In this document: positions 34,398 through 43,106 of the stretch, piece by piece | Position numbering within the stretch: the stretch's first letter is position 1 | How the letters are laid out: each line of letters begins with the position of its first letter | Assembly (NCBI RefSeq): GCF_000428485.1 | Contig: NZ_AUAA01000012.1 | Coordinates: 1-64,000, forward strand | Direction of reading: 5' to 3' | DNA: 64,000 nucleotides | From: Epilithonimonas tenax DSM 16811 | GTDB taxonomy: Bacteria > Bacteroidota > Bacteroidia > Flavobacteriales > Weeksellaceae | Notes under the pieces: model-generated | Database searches by the model: none | Seen by the model: only the letters and a program-made list of their open reading frames with translations | Told to the model about the DNA's origin: nothing | Made by a program: the position numbers and the translations under genes

Positions 34398-35666
34398 ATG
34401 AAAAAAATATCATTATTATTCGTACTATTTCTATTGTCTACCAACATCTTTGGGCAGTCGGAAAAACTAAATGAACTCTTTGACCATTATCAGGATACGG
34501 AAGGCGTCACATCTATCAAGATTGCGAAACCGATGTTCAAACTGCTGAACAATCTTAAAATTGATGATGCAGAACTGGGCAAGATCCAGCCGCTATTAGG
34601 AAAAGTAAATGGACTGAAAATGCTGATTCTTGAAAAACCAAGTAGGTCTGAAAATGGAGCTTCTACAGATCACAAATTGCTAGTGCAATCCGGAATAATT
34701 GAAAAAGAAATTGCAGCCTCGCTCAAGAATATGAAATATGAAGAGCTGGTAACTGTGAACAGCCGCGATGCCAAAATCAAATTTATGGCGCAGGATATTA
34801 CCGCCAATGTTATGGATAATCTCATCCTTAATATTATGTCCGATGACAGTTCTGTTCTGATGCTGCTAGACGGAAAAATATCAATGGATGATATCAGCAA
34901 TCTGATGGCGGAAACGCAGAATGTAACCTCCGTTAATCCTGTTTCTACGATTACTTCTAGCAAGACGAATCCGGGAAGTGTGAGAAGCGTTTCGGAATTT
35001 AATGGAATCGAAGTTTCTTCCGGCGTGGAAGTAGAGTTCAGTCAAAATCCAAATCGAAATGTAACTGTAAACACAGAGGCAGACAAACAGCAATATGTAA
35101 TGACTGAAGTTGAAAATGGTATTTTGAAAATTTTTGTAAGAAACAAAGGTGTTAGAAATTTGAACTTCAATCACTTGAAAGTTGTTGTTTCCAATCCGAA
35201 GTTGTCCAGACTTGTTACAAAATCCGGAGCGTCTTTTAAAGCAATAACACCGGTCAGCGAAACGACGCTTGCCTTGAGCAGTAATTCTGGCTCGTTGGTT
35301 TCCGGAATGTTCAAAATCTCTACAAACACCGCTTTGGAAGTAGAGTCCGGATCCAATGTTAAAATCAATCTGGATACAAAATCGGTAGCGATCGACGCCA
35401 GCAGCGGCAGTTCTTTGAAATTATCAGGCACGGCAAGCACAAGCGTGATCAGCGCCAGCAGCGGCAGTTCCGTTTCTGCAGGTGACTTTGTGACAAAATC
35501 AGCAGTTGTGGATGCGTCTTCCGGATCTAGCGTGAAGATCAATACGACAGACAGTGTCACTGCCAGTGCAAGTTCTGCGGCATCCATCCAATACAAAGGG
35601 AATCCTTCAAAAGTAACGAAGTCTGCGCAAGAAGTGACGGGCGCAAGTATTACATCCATCAACTAA
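34398..35666 (+). CDS. DUF4252 / head-GIN (DUF2807) fusion protein
   Basis: 422-aa exported protein, signal peptide 1-20 (ends NIFGQ). Residues about 20-180 form a DUF4252 domain (HYQDTEGVTSIKIAKPMF, LKMLILEKP, IMSDDSSVLMLLDGKIS). Residues about 195-405 form a GIN domain (FNGIEVSSGVEVEFSQ) made of beta-helix repeats with recurring DASSGSS steps. The two families often occur as separate proteins; here they are joined. It follows the putative anti-sigma gene and precedes a second DUF4252 protein, so it may be an envelope-stress target. Function unknown. Confidence 0.82.
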   Translation: MKKISLLFVLFLLSTNIFGQSEKLNELFDHYQDTEGVTSIKIAKPMFKLLNNLKIDDAELGKIQPLLGKVNGLKMLILEKPSRSENGASTDHKLLVQSGIIEKEIAASLKNMKYEELVTVNSRDAKIKFMAQDITANVMDNLILNIMSDDSSVLMLLDGKISMDDISNLMAETQNVTSVNPVSTITSSKTNPGSVRSVSEFNGIEVSSGVEVEFSQNPNRNVTVNTEADKQQYVMTEVENGILKIFVRNKGVRNLNFNHLKVVVSNPKLSRLVTKSGASFKAITPVSETTLALSSNSGSLVSGMFKISTNTALEVESGSNVKINLDTKSVAIDASSGSSLKLSGTASTSVISASSGSSVSAGDFVTKSAVVDASSGSSVKINTTDSVTASASSAASIQYKGNPSKVTKSAQEVTGASITSIN

Positions 35667-35679
35667 AAAACTTACAATT

Positions 35680-36204
35680 ATGTTACGATTCTTATACATT
35701 ATCATCTTAGCGGTTGTCGGTTTTTTTCTGCAATCGTGTATGGTTTCTCAGAAAAAAGTGCACACTGATTTTTTTGACAATCCAGGATTTAAAAATAATT
35801 CCACTTACCTGAGCATCAATGTTCCTACATTCCTAGCAAGGTCATATGTGAAAAATGCTTTGAAAGAAGATGGGGAAAGTCAGGAAGTGATCGATCTGGT
35901 AAAGAAGATCAAAGATGTGAAAGTCCTCATCGTTGAAAGTTCTAAAACACCCTTTAAAGCGGAGTTTCAAAAATATCTGACCAGCAATCATTACGAAGAA
36001 TGGATGTCTCTGAAACAGGAAGGTCATCTCATCAGCCTCAATGCACAGCAGACCGATGACGTGATCAAACGAATGATCATCACGGTGAGAGATGACCAAG
36101 ACGAAACGATTTTCGTAGATGTGACGGGGAAATTTTCCGCAGATGATGTTTCAAAAATCATCAATGCCACGGAAAAGAATCCAATCAAAATCAATCGAAA
36201 TTAA
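35680..36204 (+). CDS. DUF4252 lipoprotein
   Basis: 174 aa, lipobox FLQSC near residue 19, followed by a DUF4252 domain with the same order of motifs as the fusion protein upstream (YLSINVPTFLARSYVKNAL, KDVKVLIVESSKTPF, ETIFVDVTGKFS). It lies 13 nt after that gene. The pair likely interacts or acts in the same envelope process controlled by the sigma factor at the head of the operon; this is inference. Confidence 0.83.
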   Translation: MLRFLYIIILAVVGFFLQSCMVSQKKVHTDFFDNPGFKNNSTYLSINVPTFLARSYVKNALKEDGESQEVIDLVKKIKDVKVLIVESSKTPFKAEFQKYLTSNHYEEWMSLKQEGHLISLNAQQTDDVIKRMIITVRDDQDETIFVDVTGKFSADDVSKIINATEKNPIKINRN

Positions 36205-36213
36205 TTGTTCATC

Positions 36214-36234
36214 AACCACTATTGATTAGTGGTT
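36214..36234. terminator. Terminator between the DUF4252 operon and the DUF1801 gene
   Basis: Stem AACCACT / AGTGGTT with a 7-nt loop, then T's. It overlaps the 3' end of the convergent gene. Confidence 0.65.
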
Positions 36235-36581
36235 TTTGTGATTTTAAGAATTCTTTCCTTAGCGTGGTTGATCAATTTTTTAATGAGATCCAAAGGCACA
36301 TCCTCATCCAAAGGAATTTGAATGGCACCTTTTGAAGTTTTGTAATTTGCCAATTCCTTTTCATAAAAAGAAATCGCTTCTGGTCCGGGATAAAGTCCGA
36401 TATGGTGGGTAAATACGGCGAAATGGATCAGATTTTTATTCTGAAAAACAAAAGTCGGCATCAGGTATTTAATACATTCTTCCACTTCCGGAATTTCTTG
36501 TTTGATTTCAGTTCTAATGGTTTCCAGTTGATGTCTAAGTGCGGCATCAAACTGAGAAAAGTAATCTTCGAAGGTTTTCAT
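36219..36581 (-). CDS. DUF1801 (YdhG-like) protein
   Basis: Small cytoplasmic protein of 120 aa. Shows the DUF1801 pattern: IRTEIKQEIPEVEECIKYLMPTF, then the hydrophobic strand LIHFAVFTHHIGLYPG, and KGAIQIPLDEDVP near the end. Family members have been described as frataxin-like iron chaperones in Bacillus, but most are uncharacterised. It stands alone; no promoter motif was identified upstream. Confidence 0.85.
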   Translation of the reverse strand: MKTFEDYFSQFDAALRHQLETIRTEIKQEIPEVEECIKYLMPTFVFQNKNLIHFAVFTHHIGLYPGPEAISFYEKELANYKTSKGAIQIPLDEDVPLDLIKKLINHAKERILKITKTTNQ

Positions 36582-36631
36582 CAGTCATTTTTTTTATTAA
36601 GAATCTGTTTAAAAATCATTAAAAAGAAAAA

Positions 36632-36722
36632 TCCCCAAGACATATTTCTTTTCCCAAAGCTAACGGGCGGAAAAATGCCTTGGAAATTTCGTGAAAATGG
36701 CGCCCTTTAGGATCGGGGAAAC
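36632..36722. repeat. Nested inverted repeat, GC-rich
   Basis: Two nested complementary pairs: TCCCC (36632-36636) with GGGGA (36715-36719), and GGGCG (36665-36669) with CGCCC (36701-36705). The composition is richer in GC than the surroundings. Possibly another member of the intergenic repeats; low support. Confidence 0.3.
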
Positions 36723-36789
36723 AATTTTGATGATATTTAATAAGCTTTAAAGTTAAAAATTAAAATGATATACGAGATTTTCTCAGAAA

Positions 36790-37995
36790 TTATCTTCGGA
36801 ATCTGAAATACTCTGTTAATTCGTGTGTTTTTCCTTTCATAAAAACCGAAGCCATTTCCATCCCGATGACCGAAAATGTAATCCCATTGCCTCCAAAACC
36901 TAAAACAAAATAAGCGCTTGGAAAATCCGGATGTTCGCCGATGTAAGGCAATCCGTCTTTGGTCTCGCCAAAAGTTCCTGCCCAAACGAAGTCTGTCCGG
37001 AAGTCATTTTTTGGTAAGTATTTATCTAACTTTTTGACGAGTTTTTGTTCTTTTTCGTGAAGTAAAGAATCTCGTTTTTCAGCATTCACAAATTCTTCGT
37101 CCTCGCCTCCGATTAGAACTCTATTGTCGTCCGTTGTCCTCATATAAATGTAAGGTTCTGCTGTATTCCAAACCAGAAGATCGTTCAGTTCTTTGGGGTT
37201 TTTCTCATTCTGTTCGCCAACGATTGCATAGGTGGAAAGCAGGTTTACAAAATCGTCTTTGATGATCTCTGTACTTTCGAAACCGTTGCAAAAAATTACT
37301 TTCTTGGCTTTTATTTTGTTACCGAATGCAGTCGTCGCCGTAACGCTGTTTTTTTTATAATCAAATTTGGTAATATCGGTTTTATCAAAAACCTGCAAAC
37401 CTTTTTTATGGTTGTAATCTAGAATGTCGTGCGCCAGAGCAAACGCATCAATGCTTCCGCCTTGCTCAGACAAGATGCCGCCGAAGGTATTTTCGATTTT
37501 AAATGTTTGACTGATTTCTTCCGCAGAAAGCCATTTTACAGGGAAACTGGCTGCTTTTCTGGCTTCGAATTCCTTTTTCAAGTCCGGAACATCTTTCTTG
37601 AAGGCTGCAAAATACAGCGATTCTTTTTTGCGGAAACCACATTCGGATTTTACTTTCTTAGCTACTTTTCCCAAAGTGTCTATCGAGTCATAGCACGCCC
37701 AATAGGCTTTTTCCGCCCCTTCTTTTCCGATCATTTCTGAGAGTTCAAAAAGTGGCACATCGATCTCGTATTGAAGCATTGATGTCGTTGCACTCGTACT
37801 TCCGTTCCCGATTTCCCTTCGGTCTACCAAGACCGTTTTGTGACCGTCTTTTATCATTTGATGTGCCAGGAAAGAACCTGTAATGCCGCCACCGATGATG
37901 AGAATTTCCGTTTCGATATTTTCTCTAAGCGAAGGGTAAGAATGTTTGATGCCGTCTTTAACAAGCCAGAATGGTTCGGGAGATTTTAGTTTCAT
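36790..37995 (-). CDS. FAD-dependent oxidoreductase (DAO family)
   Basis: Flavoprotein of 401 aa, counted from the ATG at 37995; an earlier in-frame ATG at 38031 adds 12 polar residues and is less likely. The FAD-binding motif ILIIGGGITGSFLAHQ lies near residues 32-47, and the C-terminus carries the second flavin segment (GFGGNGITFSVIGMEMA). The DAO family covers amine and amino-acid oxidases and glycine oxidase. The substrate cannot be told. No neighbour gives a clue. Confidence 0.85.
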   Translation of the reverse strand: MKLKSPEPFWLVKDGIKHSYPSLRENIETEILIIGGGITGSFLAHQMIKDGHKTVLVDRREIGNGSTSATTSMLQYEIDVPLFELSEMIGKEGAEKAYWACYDSIDTLGKVAKKVKSECGFRKKESLYFAAFKKDVPDLKKEFEARKAASFPVKWLSAEEISQTFKIENTFGGILSEQGGSIDAFALAHDILDYNHKKGLQVFDKTDITKFDYKKNSVTATTAFGNKIKAKKVIFCNGFESTEIIKDDFVNLLSTYAIVGEQNEKNPKELNDLLVWNTAEPYIYMRTTDDNRVLIGGEDEEFVNAEKRDSLLHEKEQKLVKKLDKYLPKNDFRTDFVWAGTFGETKDGLPYIGEHPDFPSAYFVLGFGGNGITFSVIGMEMASVFMKGKTHELTEYFRFRR

Positions 37996-38031
37996 AGTTT
38001 GATTTTTGATTTGATGGTTTTTGCTAATCAA

Positions 38032-38635
38032 AAAGTAAACCGAGAATTTATCCGAATTAAAACTACAGAAATTATTTAAAGTTTTAATTGGAATGCATTA
38101 AGGAGAGATGGTCTACAAAACTGCTTTTTGTAATTTTTTGAACAGTTATTTTGTCATAAAATGTTAGATGTTTTAGTCTTCTGATTATTCTTTTTTTTCT
38201 AAAAGTTTATCTGCATTTAAAAATAAGATGTTTATCTGTAAGCTTCGGATGTTTAGGTTCTGAAAACTTGTAATCTATTCTAATCAGTTTTTTTGGGAAC
38301 TGACGATGGGGAAATTCCAATTTGATCAGGTTTGCCAGGATGTGTTTTTTTTTCTCATTTTTTCTGATGAGATTGCTCCCGATAGTAAATTTGTTTTTTG
38401 TTCAGAAACTAATTTTCCAGTAATTCCCAATGTTTTTTTGATCTTTGTTTCAATGGTATTTCCGATTTTTGTTTGTTTGAGTACCCCGCAGATGTTAATG
38501 TCAATGCTTAAAATGCGTCTATATAGATGATTTTTACTTTTTTTTAACCACAGATTATATTGCTAGATTCTGAGAGATAATCTCAATTTAATAAATAGTT
38601 TATAACTCTTTATGTTGTTGTATTTCAATAATTCA
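38032..38635. other. Long AT-rich intergenic stretch, no supported gene
   Basis: About 600 nt upstream of a surface-protein gene. An open frame of 74 codons exists at 38306-38530, but its composition (Phe-rich, no promoter or start context) does not support a gene. No RNA gene or repeat copy was recognised. Confidence 0.5.
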
Positions 38636-38643
38636 TATCTTTG
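38636..38643 (+). promoter_or_regulatory. -7 promoter element (TATCTTTG) for the surface-protein gene
   Basis: Matches TAnnTTTG with a TTG at 38615-38617, 18 nt upstream, and the ATG 20 nt downstream. This is one of the best -33/-7 pairs in the window. Confidence 0.6.
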
Positions 38644-38662
38644 CAGTTGGTAATTTTTTATA

Positions 38663-39412
38663 ATGAAAAAAAGATTAATACTACTATTTATTTTAATAGT
38701 GGGCTATGCAAATGCTCAATATGTTGGGATAAATTCTAATAATCCATTAATGACTTTAGACGTTAATGGTGTTGCTGCAACTCCTTCTACGATAGACGGT
38801 ATGCGTGCTCCTAGAATTACTTTGGCGCAATTGAATCTAAAAACAGGGTATGATGCCAATCATATAGGCGCTTTACTCTATGTAACGAATATTGCAGGCT
38901 CTACCGTAGCTTCAACGGTAAAAGTTACAACAATTGGTTATTACTACTTTGATGGTGCAATTTGGCAACCCGTTGTTTCAAGATCAGGTTCAGTGGTTTT
39001 TACAGCATCATTGGGAAATGGGAATGGTTCTACTGCTTCTGCATCTGTTGCCGCTACTGCTTTTAACACCGTACCTTTGCCAAATGTGACAAAAAATATT
39101 GGTAGCGGGGTTTGGAATACTACAAATAATACTTACACTGTTCCAACTTCAGGAACTTATATTATAAAATCGAGCGTAAGGTTGGTAGATGGAAGTCCTA
39201 TACGGAACCTATTTCAGGCTGTGAATACTACGAATTCAGACATACCAGATGGTGTTTGGCAGACCAATAACGGGAACAGGTGGACTATGCTTTATAACAG
39301 GATTGCTTATTTTAATAAAAATGATCAGTTAAGACTTTACATATATTCAGATGGAGCTGTTGCTAATATCTCTGATGCGTCTCTTAATATTGTTTTGTTG
39401 AGTGAAAATTAA
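38663..39412 (+). CDS. Exported beta-rich protein, unknown function
   Basis: 249 aa with a signal peptide (ends YANAQ near residue 19). The N-terminal part (VGINSNNPLMTLDVNG) is the stem motif seen in many Flavobacteriia surface and tail-fibre-like proteins. The C-terminal half (from about 110) reads like a C1q/TNF-type jelly roll: TVPTSGTYIIKSSVRLVDG, NRIAYFNKNDQLRLYIYSDG. Function unknown. It has its own promoter and terminator. Confidence 0.8.
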   Translation: MKKRLILLFILIVGYANAQYVGINSNNPLMTLDVNGVAATPSTIDGMRAPRITLAQLNLKTGYDANHIGALLYVTNIAGSTVASTVKVTTIGYYYFDGAIWQPVVSRSGSVVFTASLGNGNGSTASASVAATAFNTVPLPNVTKNIGSGVWNTTNNTYTVPTSGTYIIKSSVRLVDGSPIRNLFQAVNTTNSDIPDGVWQTNNGNRWTMLYNRIAYFNKNDQLRLYIYSDGAVANISDASLNIVLLSEN

Positions 39413-39442
39413 TTTTTAAGAAAAAATTTTATTGAAAATACA

Positions 39443-39471
39443 AAACCCTCAAAGAAACTCTTTGAGGGTTT
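39443..39471. terminator. Strong bidirectional terminator
   Basis: Perfect 13-bp stem AAACCCTCAAAGA / TCTTTGAGGGTTT with loop AAC, serving the surface-protein gene and the convergent mutase gene. Confidence 0.88.
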
Positions 39472-39527
39472 AATTTATAATTTTTTAAGACAGTTAGTAG
39501 TGAAAAACTGCCCGTCCAGATACGTAC

Positions 39528-42500
39528 TTACATATTCCTTCTGTACTTCCCACCCACTTCAAACAAAGCGTTGGTAATCTGCCCAAGCGAACAATATTTC
39601 ACGGCATCCATCATTACATTGAATAAATTCTGTTGATTGATGGCAGCGTGTTGTAACGTTTTCAGAGCAGCTTCGGATTTATCTTCATTTGATTTCTGGA
39701 AATTATGAAGGGTTTCAATCTGAACCTGTTTTTCTTCCTCTGTAGAACGGATGACTTCTCCCGGACGAACCGTTGGTGAACCGTCTTTTCCAAGGAAAGT
39801 ATTTACCCCGATGATTGGATATTCTCCGGTGTGCTTCAACCACTCGTAATGCATAGATTCTTCCTGAATTTTAGAGCGTTGGTACATTGTTTCCATTGCA
39901 CCCAAAACGCCACCTCTTTCGGTGATTCTGTCAAATTCTGCATACACCGCTTCTTCAACTAGATCTGTCAGTTCTTCAATAATAAATGAACCCTGCAGCG
40001 GATTTTCATTTTTAGCTAAGCCTAGTTCCTTATTGATAATCAATTGAATTGCCATTGCTCTTCTTACAGATTGCTCAGTTGGCGTTGTAATTGCCTCGTC
40101 GTAAGCGTTCGTGTGCAAAGAATTACAATTGTCATAAATTGCGTAAAGTGCCTGCAACGTTGTTCTGATGTCATTGAAATCAATTTCCTGAGCGTGAAGA
40201 GAACGTCCTGAAGTTTGAATGTGGTATTTCAACATCTGGCTTCTTTCGTCTGCGCCGTATTTCAGTTTCATTGCTTTTGCCCAAACTCTTCTTGCCACGC
40301 GTCCGATTACTGAATATTCAGGGTCGATACCGTTGGAGAAGAAGAAAGATAAGTTGGGAGCAAAATCATTGATGTCCATTCCTCGCGACAAATAATATTC
40401 TACATACGTGAAACCGTTTGCTAATGTAAATGCCAACTGAGAAACCGGATTGGCGCCCGCTTCTGCAATGTGATAACCAGAAATAGAAACCGAGTAGAAA
40501 TTTCTTACTTTTTCTGTAATAAAATATTCCTGAACGTCACCCATTAATCTCAAGGCAAATTCAGTAGAGAAAATACACGTATTCTGAGCCTGATCTTCTT
40601 TCAAAATATCAGCCTGAACGGTACCACGAACGGTTGCGATGGTTTTAGCTTTAATTTCAGCATACGCTTCCGCAGGAATCACTTCATCTCCCGTTAAACC
40701 TAATAATTTTAAGCCTAAACCGTTGTTGGATGGAGGTAATTCTCCGTTATATTTGGGTCTTTCTAAACCTTTATCGTCAAATTTTGCTTTTAGAGCTTTT
40801 TCAACGTTGGCTTCAAGTTTATGTTCTGCAATATATTTCTCAACATTTTGGTCGATGGCAGCATTCATAAAGAAAGCCAACAACATCGGCGCCGGTCCGT
40901 TGATCGTCATTGAAACCGAAGTCATCGCATTCACCAAATCAAATCCGGAATACAGTTTTTTAGCATCATCCAAAGTGGCGATAGAAACTCCCGCATTTCC
41001 AATTTTACCATAAATATCTGGTGGTAGAGCAGGATCTTGTCCGTACAAAGTCACAGAATCAAACGCTGTTGACAAACGTTTTGCATCCATTTCCGCAGAA
41101 ACGTAATGGAATCTTCTGTTGGTTCTTTCTGGTCCGCCTTCTCCGGCAAACATTCTCGTTGGGTCTTCTCCTGTTCTTTTGAAAGGATAAATTCCTGCTG
41201 TGTACGGGAATCCTCCAGGAAGATTTTCCTGACCTTTCCATTTGATCAAGTCTCCCCAATCGGTATATTTAGGAAGAGAAATTTTTGGAATTTTTAAGTG
41301 AGATAAAGATTCTGTGGAGGTTTCCACCTTGATTTCTTTTCCACGCACGAAATACGAGTAAAACTCAGCTTTGAAAGCTTGTTTCGTATCATCCCAATTG
41401 TTCAGGAAATCGATATTTTCCTGTTGAAGATCTTTTTCTGCTTTTTGATATTCAGTGTCTAAAGTTTCATTTGAAAGGAATTTTTTTACTCCCTCAATGT
41501 GATACATTTTTCTTGCTAATTCAGCTTGTTTTTCAACATTAGCGTCGTAAATTCTATTATTTTCAACAATTTCGGATAAATAACGAACTCTTTTTGGAGG
41601 AATAATCGTGATGTCTTCAGAAACCTCCTGTTCTACAAAGCCTTGCAAGTTTAAATCAGAAAACTTATCATTTACTTTTTCAATTAATCTATTGTATAAA
41701 TCAGTGGTTCCGTGATCGTTGAATTGAGATGCTTTTGTTGCATAAACCGGCATATCGTCTAACGGACTTTCCCACAACAAATGGTTTCTCTGGAACTGCT
41801 TTCTAACGGCTTGAAGGGCATCTAAAGCACCTCTTTTGTCAGATTTATTTAAAGCAACCAAATCTGCGTAATCCAACATATCAATTTTTTCCAATTGCGT
41901 GGAAGCACCGTATTCAGGAGTCATTACGTACATAGAAACATCCGCAAAATCTGAAACCTCTGACCCAGATTGACCAATACCTGAAGTTTCCAAAATAATC
42001 ACATCTGGATGAGCCAATTTCAATACATTTAATGCGGAATGAATGAATGGAGAAACAGAAACGTTGTTTTCTCTTGTTGCCATAGAACGCATATAAACTC
42101 TTGGATCATTGATCGCATTCATACGAATTCTATCTCCCAACAAAGCTCCTCCGGTTTTCTTTTTTGAAGGGTCAATGGAGATGATCGCAATTTTTTTATC
42201 GGTATTGGAACGCAGGAAACGTCTTACCAATTCGTCTGTTAAAGAAGATTTTCCGGCTCCACCTGTGCCTGTGATACCGATAATCGGGATGTTTAAGTCT
42301 TTTGATTTTTCGTCAATGGCTTTTACCAATTCTGGTTTTTCTTCGGAGAAGTTTTCAACAGCAGAAATGATTTTAGCAATACTTGTAGAATTGTCGAAAC
42401 TTATTGAATCTAAATCTTCTACAGTTATCTCTTTTCCTGTTGCGAAGTCTGATCTTTTTACCAAATCGTCGATCATTCCCTGAAGACCAAGTTCACGGCC

Positions 42501-42875
42501 GTCGTCTGGAGAATAGATTCTGTCTATTCCGTAAGCCATAATGTCTTCTATTTCCTCGGGTAGAATTACACCACCGCCACCGCCAAAAATTTTGATTTGT
42601 GGCGAGTTTTTCTCTCTTAAAAGGTCATAGATATATTTAAAATATTCGTTGTGACCGCCTTGGTAAGATGTTAAAGCAATCGCATTAGCATCTTCCTGAA
42701 TGGCTGTGTTTACAACTTCTTCAGCAGATTTATCGTGACCAAGGTGGATGACTTCGCATCCTGTTCCTTGAATGACACGACGCATAATATTGATGGCCGC
42801 ATCGTGCCCGTCGAATAACGAAGCTGCGGTTACAATTCTTACTTTGTTTGTAGGTGTATATTTTTGGGTTTCCAT
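39528..42875 (-). CDS. icmF: Fused acyl-CoA mutase with G-protein chaperone (IcmF)
   Basis: B12-dependent carbon-skeleton mutase, 1115 aa, in three parts. Residues 10-140 bind cobalamin (FDGHDAAI with the cobalt-ligand His24, then [14 protein letters not shown] and ALTSYQGG). Residues about 195-430 are a MeaB-like GTPase (P-loop GTGGAGKSS 203-211; NKSDKRG). The rest is the mutase barrel ([35 protein letters not shown]). This order is that of IcmF, which interconverts isobutyryl-CoA and butyryl-CoA and can act on related branched acyl-CoAs. The built-in GTPase protects and reloads the cofactor. The exact substrate is inference. Confidence 0.93.
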   Translation of the reverse strand: METQKYTPTNKVRIVTAASLFDGHDAAINIMRRVIQGTGCEVIHLGHDKSAEEVVNTAIQEDANAIALTSYQGGHNEYFKYIYDLLREKNSPQIKIFGGGGGVILPEEIEDIMAYGIDRIYSPDDGRELGLQGMIDDLVKRSDFATGKEITVEDLDSISFDNSTSIAKIISAVENFSEEKPELVKAIDEKSKDLNIPIIGITGTGGAGKSSLTDELVRRFLRSNTDKKIAIISIDPSKKKTGGALLGDRIRMNAINDPRVYMRSMATRENNVSVSPFIHSALNVLKLAHPDVIILETSGIGQSGSEVSDFADVSMYVMTPEYGASTQLEKIDMLDYADLVALNKSDKRGALDALQAVRKQFQRNHLLWESPLDDMPVYATKASQFNDHGTTDLYNRLIEKVNDKFSDLNLQGFVEQEVSEDITIIPPKRVRYLSEIVENNRIYDANVEKQAELARKMYHIEGVKKFLSNETLDTEYQKAEKDLQQENIDFLNNWDDTKQAFKAEFYSYFVRGKEIKVETSTESLSHLKIPKISLPKYTDWGDLIKWKGQENLPGGFPYTAGIYPFKRTGEDPTRMFAGEGGPERTNRRFHYVSAEMDAKRLSTAFDSVTLYGQDPALPPDIYGKIGNAGVSIATLDDAKKLYSGFDLVNAMTSVSMTINGPAPMLLAFFMNAAIDQNVEKYIAEHKLEANVEKALKAKFDDKGLERPKYNGELPPSNNGLGLKLLGLTGDEVIPAEAYAEIKAKTIATVRGTVQADILKEDQAQNTCIFSTEFALRLMGDVQEYFITEKVRNFYSVSISGYHIAEAGANPVSQLAFTLANGFTYVEYYLSRGMDINDFAPNLSFFFSNGIDPEYSVIGRVARRVWAKAMKLKYGADERSQMLKYHIQTSGRSLHAQEIDFNDIRTTLQALYAIYDNCNSLHTNAYDEAITTPTEQSVRRAMAIQLIINKELGLAKNENPLQGSFIIEELTDLVEEAVYAEFDRITERGGVLGAMETMYQRSKIQEESMHYEWLKHTGEYPIIGVNTFLGKDGSPTVRPGEVIRSTEEEKQVQIETLHNFQKSNEDKSEAALKTLQHAAINQQNLFNVMMDAVKYCSLGQITNALFEVGGKYRRNM

Positions 42876-42895
42876 ATTGTATTATCGATTGTTTC

Positions 42896-42903
42896 CAAAG
42901 ATA
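42896..42903 (-). promoter_or_regulatory. -7 promoter element (TATCTTTG) for icmF
   Basis: Matches TAnnTTTG on the minus strand, 20 nt before the ATG. Confidence 0.5.
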
Positions 42904-42929
42904 ATATTTTTTGTGAAATGGCAATAGGA

Positions 42930-43100
42930 TGGAAGATGGGTGTGAGAAGCCTGGTGTAGCGTGTACGGAAACCAATGCCAATAGCCGCGATTGCAACGGC
43001 ATCCTTTTTTGGCATTGCGGGGAAAAAATGTCTAAGAATTAACGACTCGTCGTTCGCAATGTCAAAAAAGATACAGTGGAAAGCGGGATACAGCTCCTAA
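42930..43100 (+). repeat. Dispersed structured repeat, copy C
   Basis: A stem is formed by 43001-43019 (ATCC-TTTTTT-GGCATTGCG) and 43055-43072 (CGCAATGTC-AAAAAAG-AT), with one bulge and one G-U pair. The 35-nt loop holds a small inner hairpin, AACGA-CTCG-TCGTT. The right flank GTGGAAAGCGGG and CAGCTCC resembles the flank of copy B read on the minus strand. The whole element lies between two minus-strand genes and is not coding. Confidence 0.6.
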
Positions 43101-43106
43101 AAAAAA

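Noticed and set aside
38306-38530. 74-codon open frame in the long spacer before the surface-protein gene
   Set aside because: Phe-rich, no recognisable domain, no promoter or terminator; typical of chance frames in AT-rich DNA.
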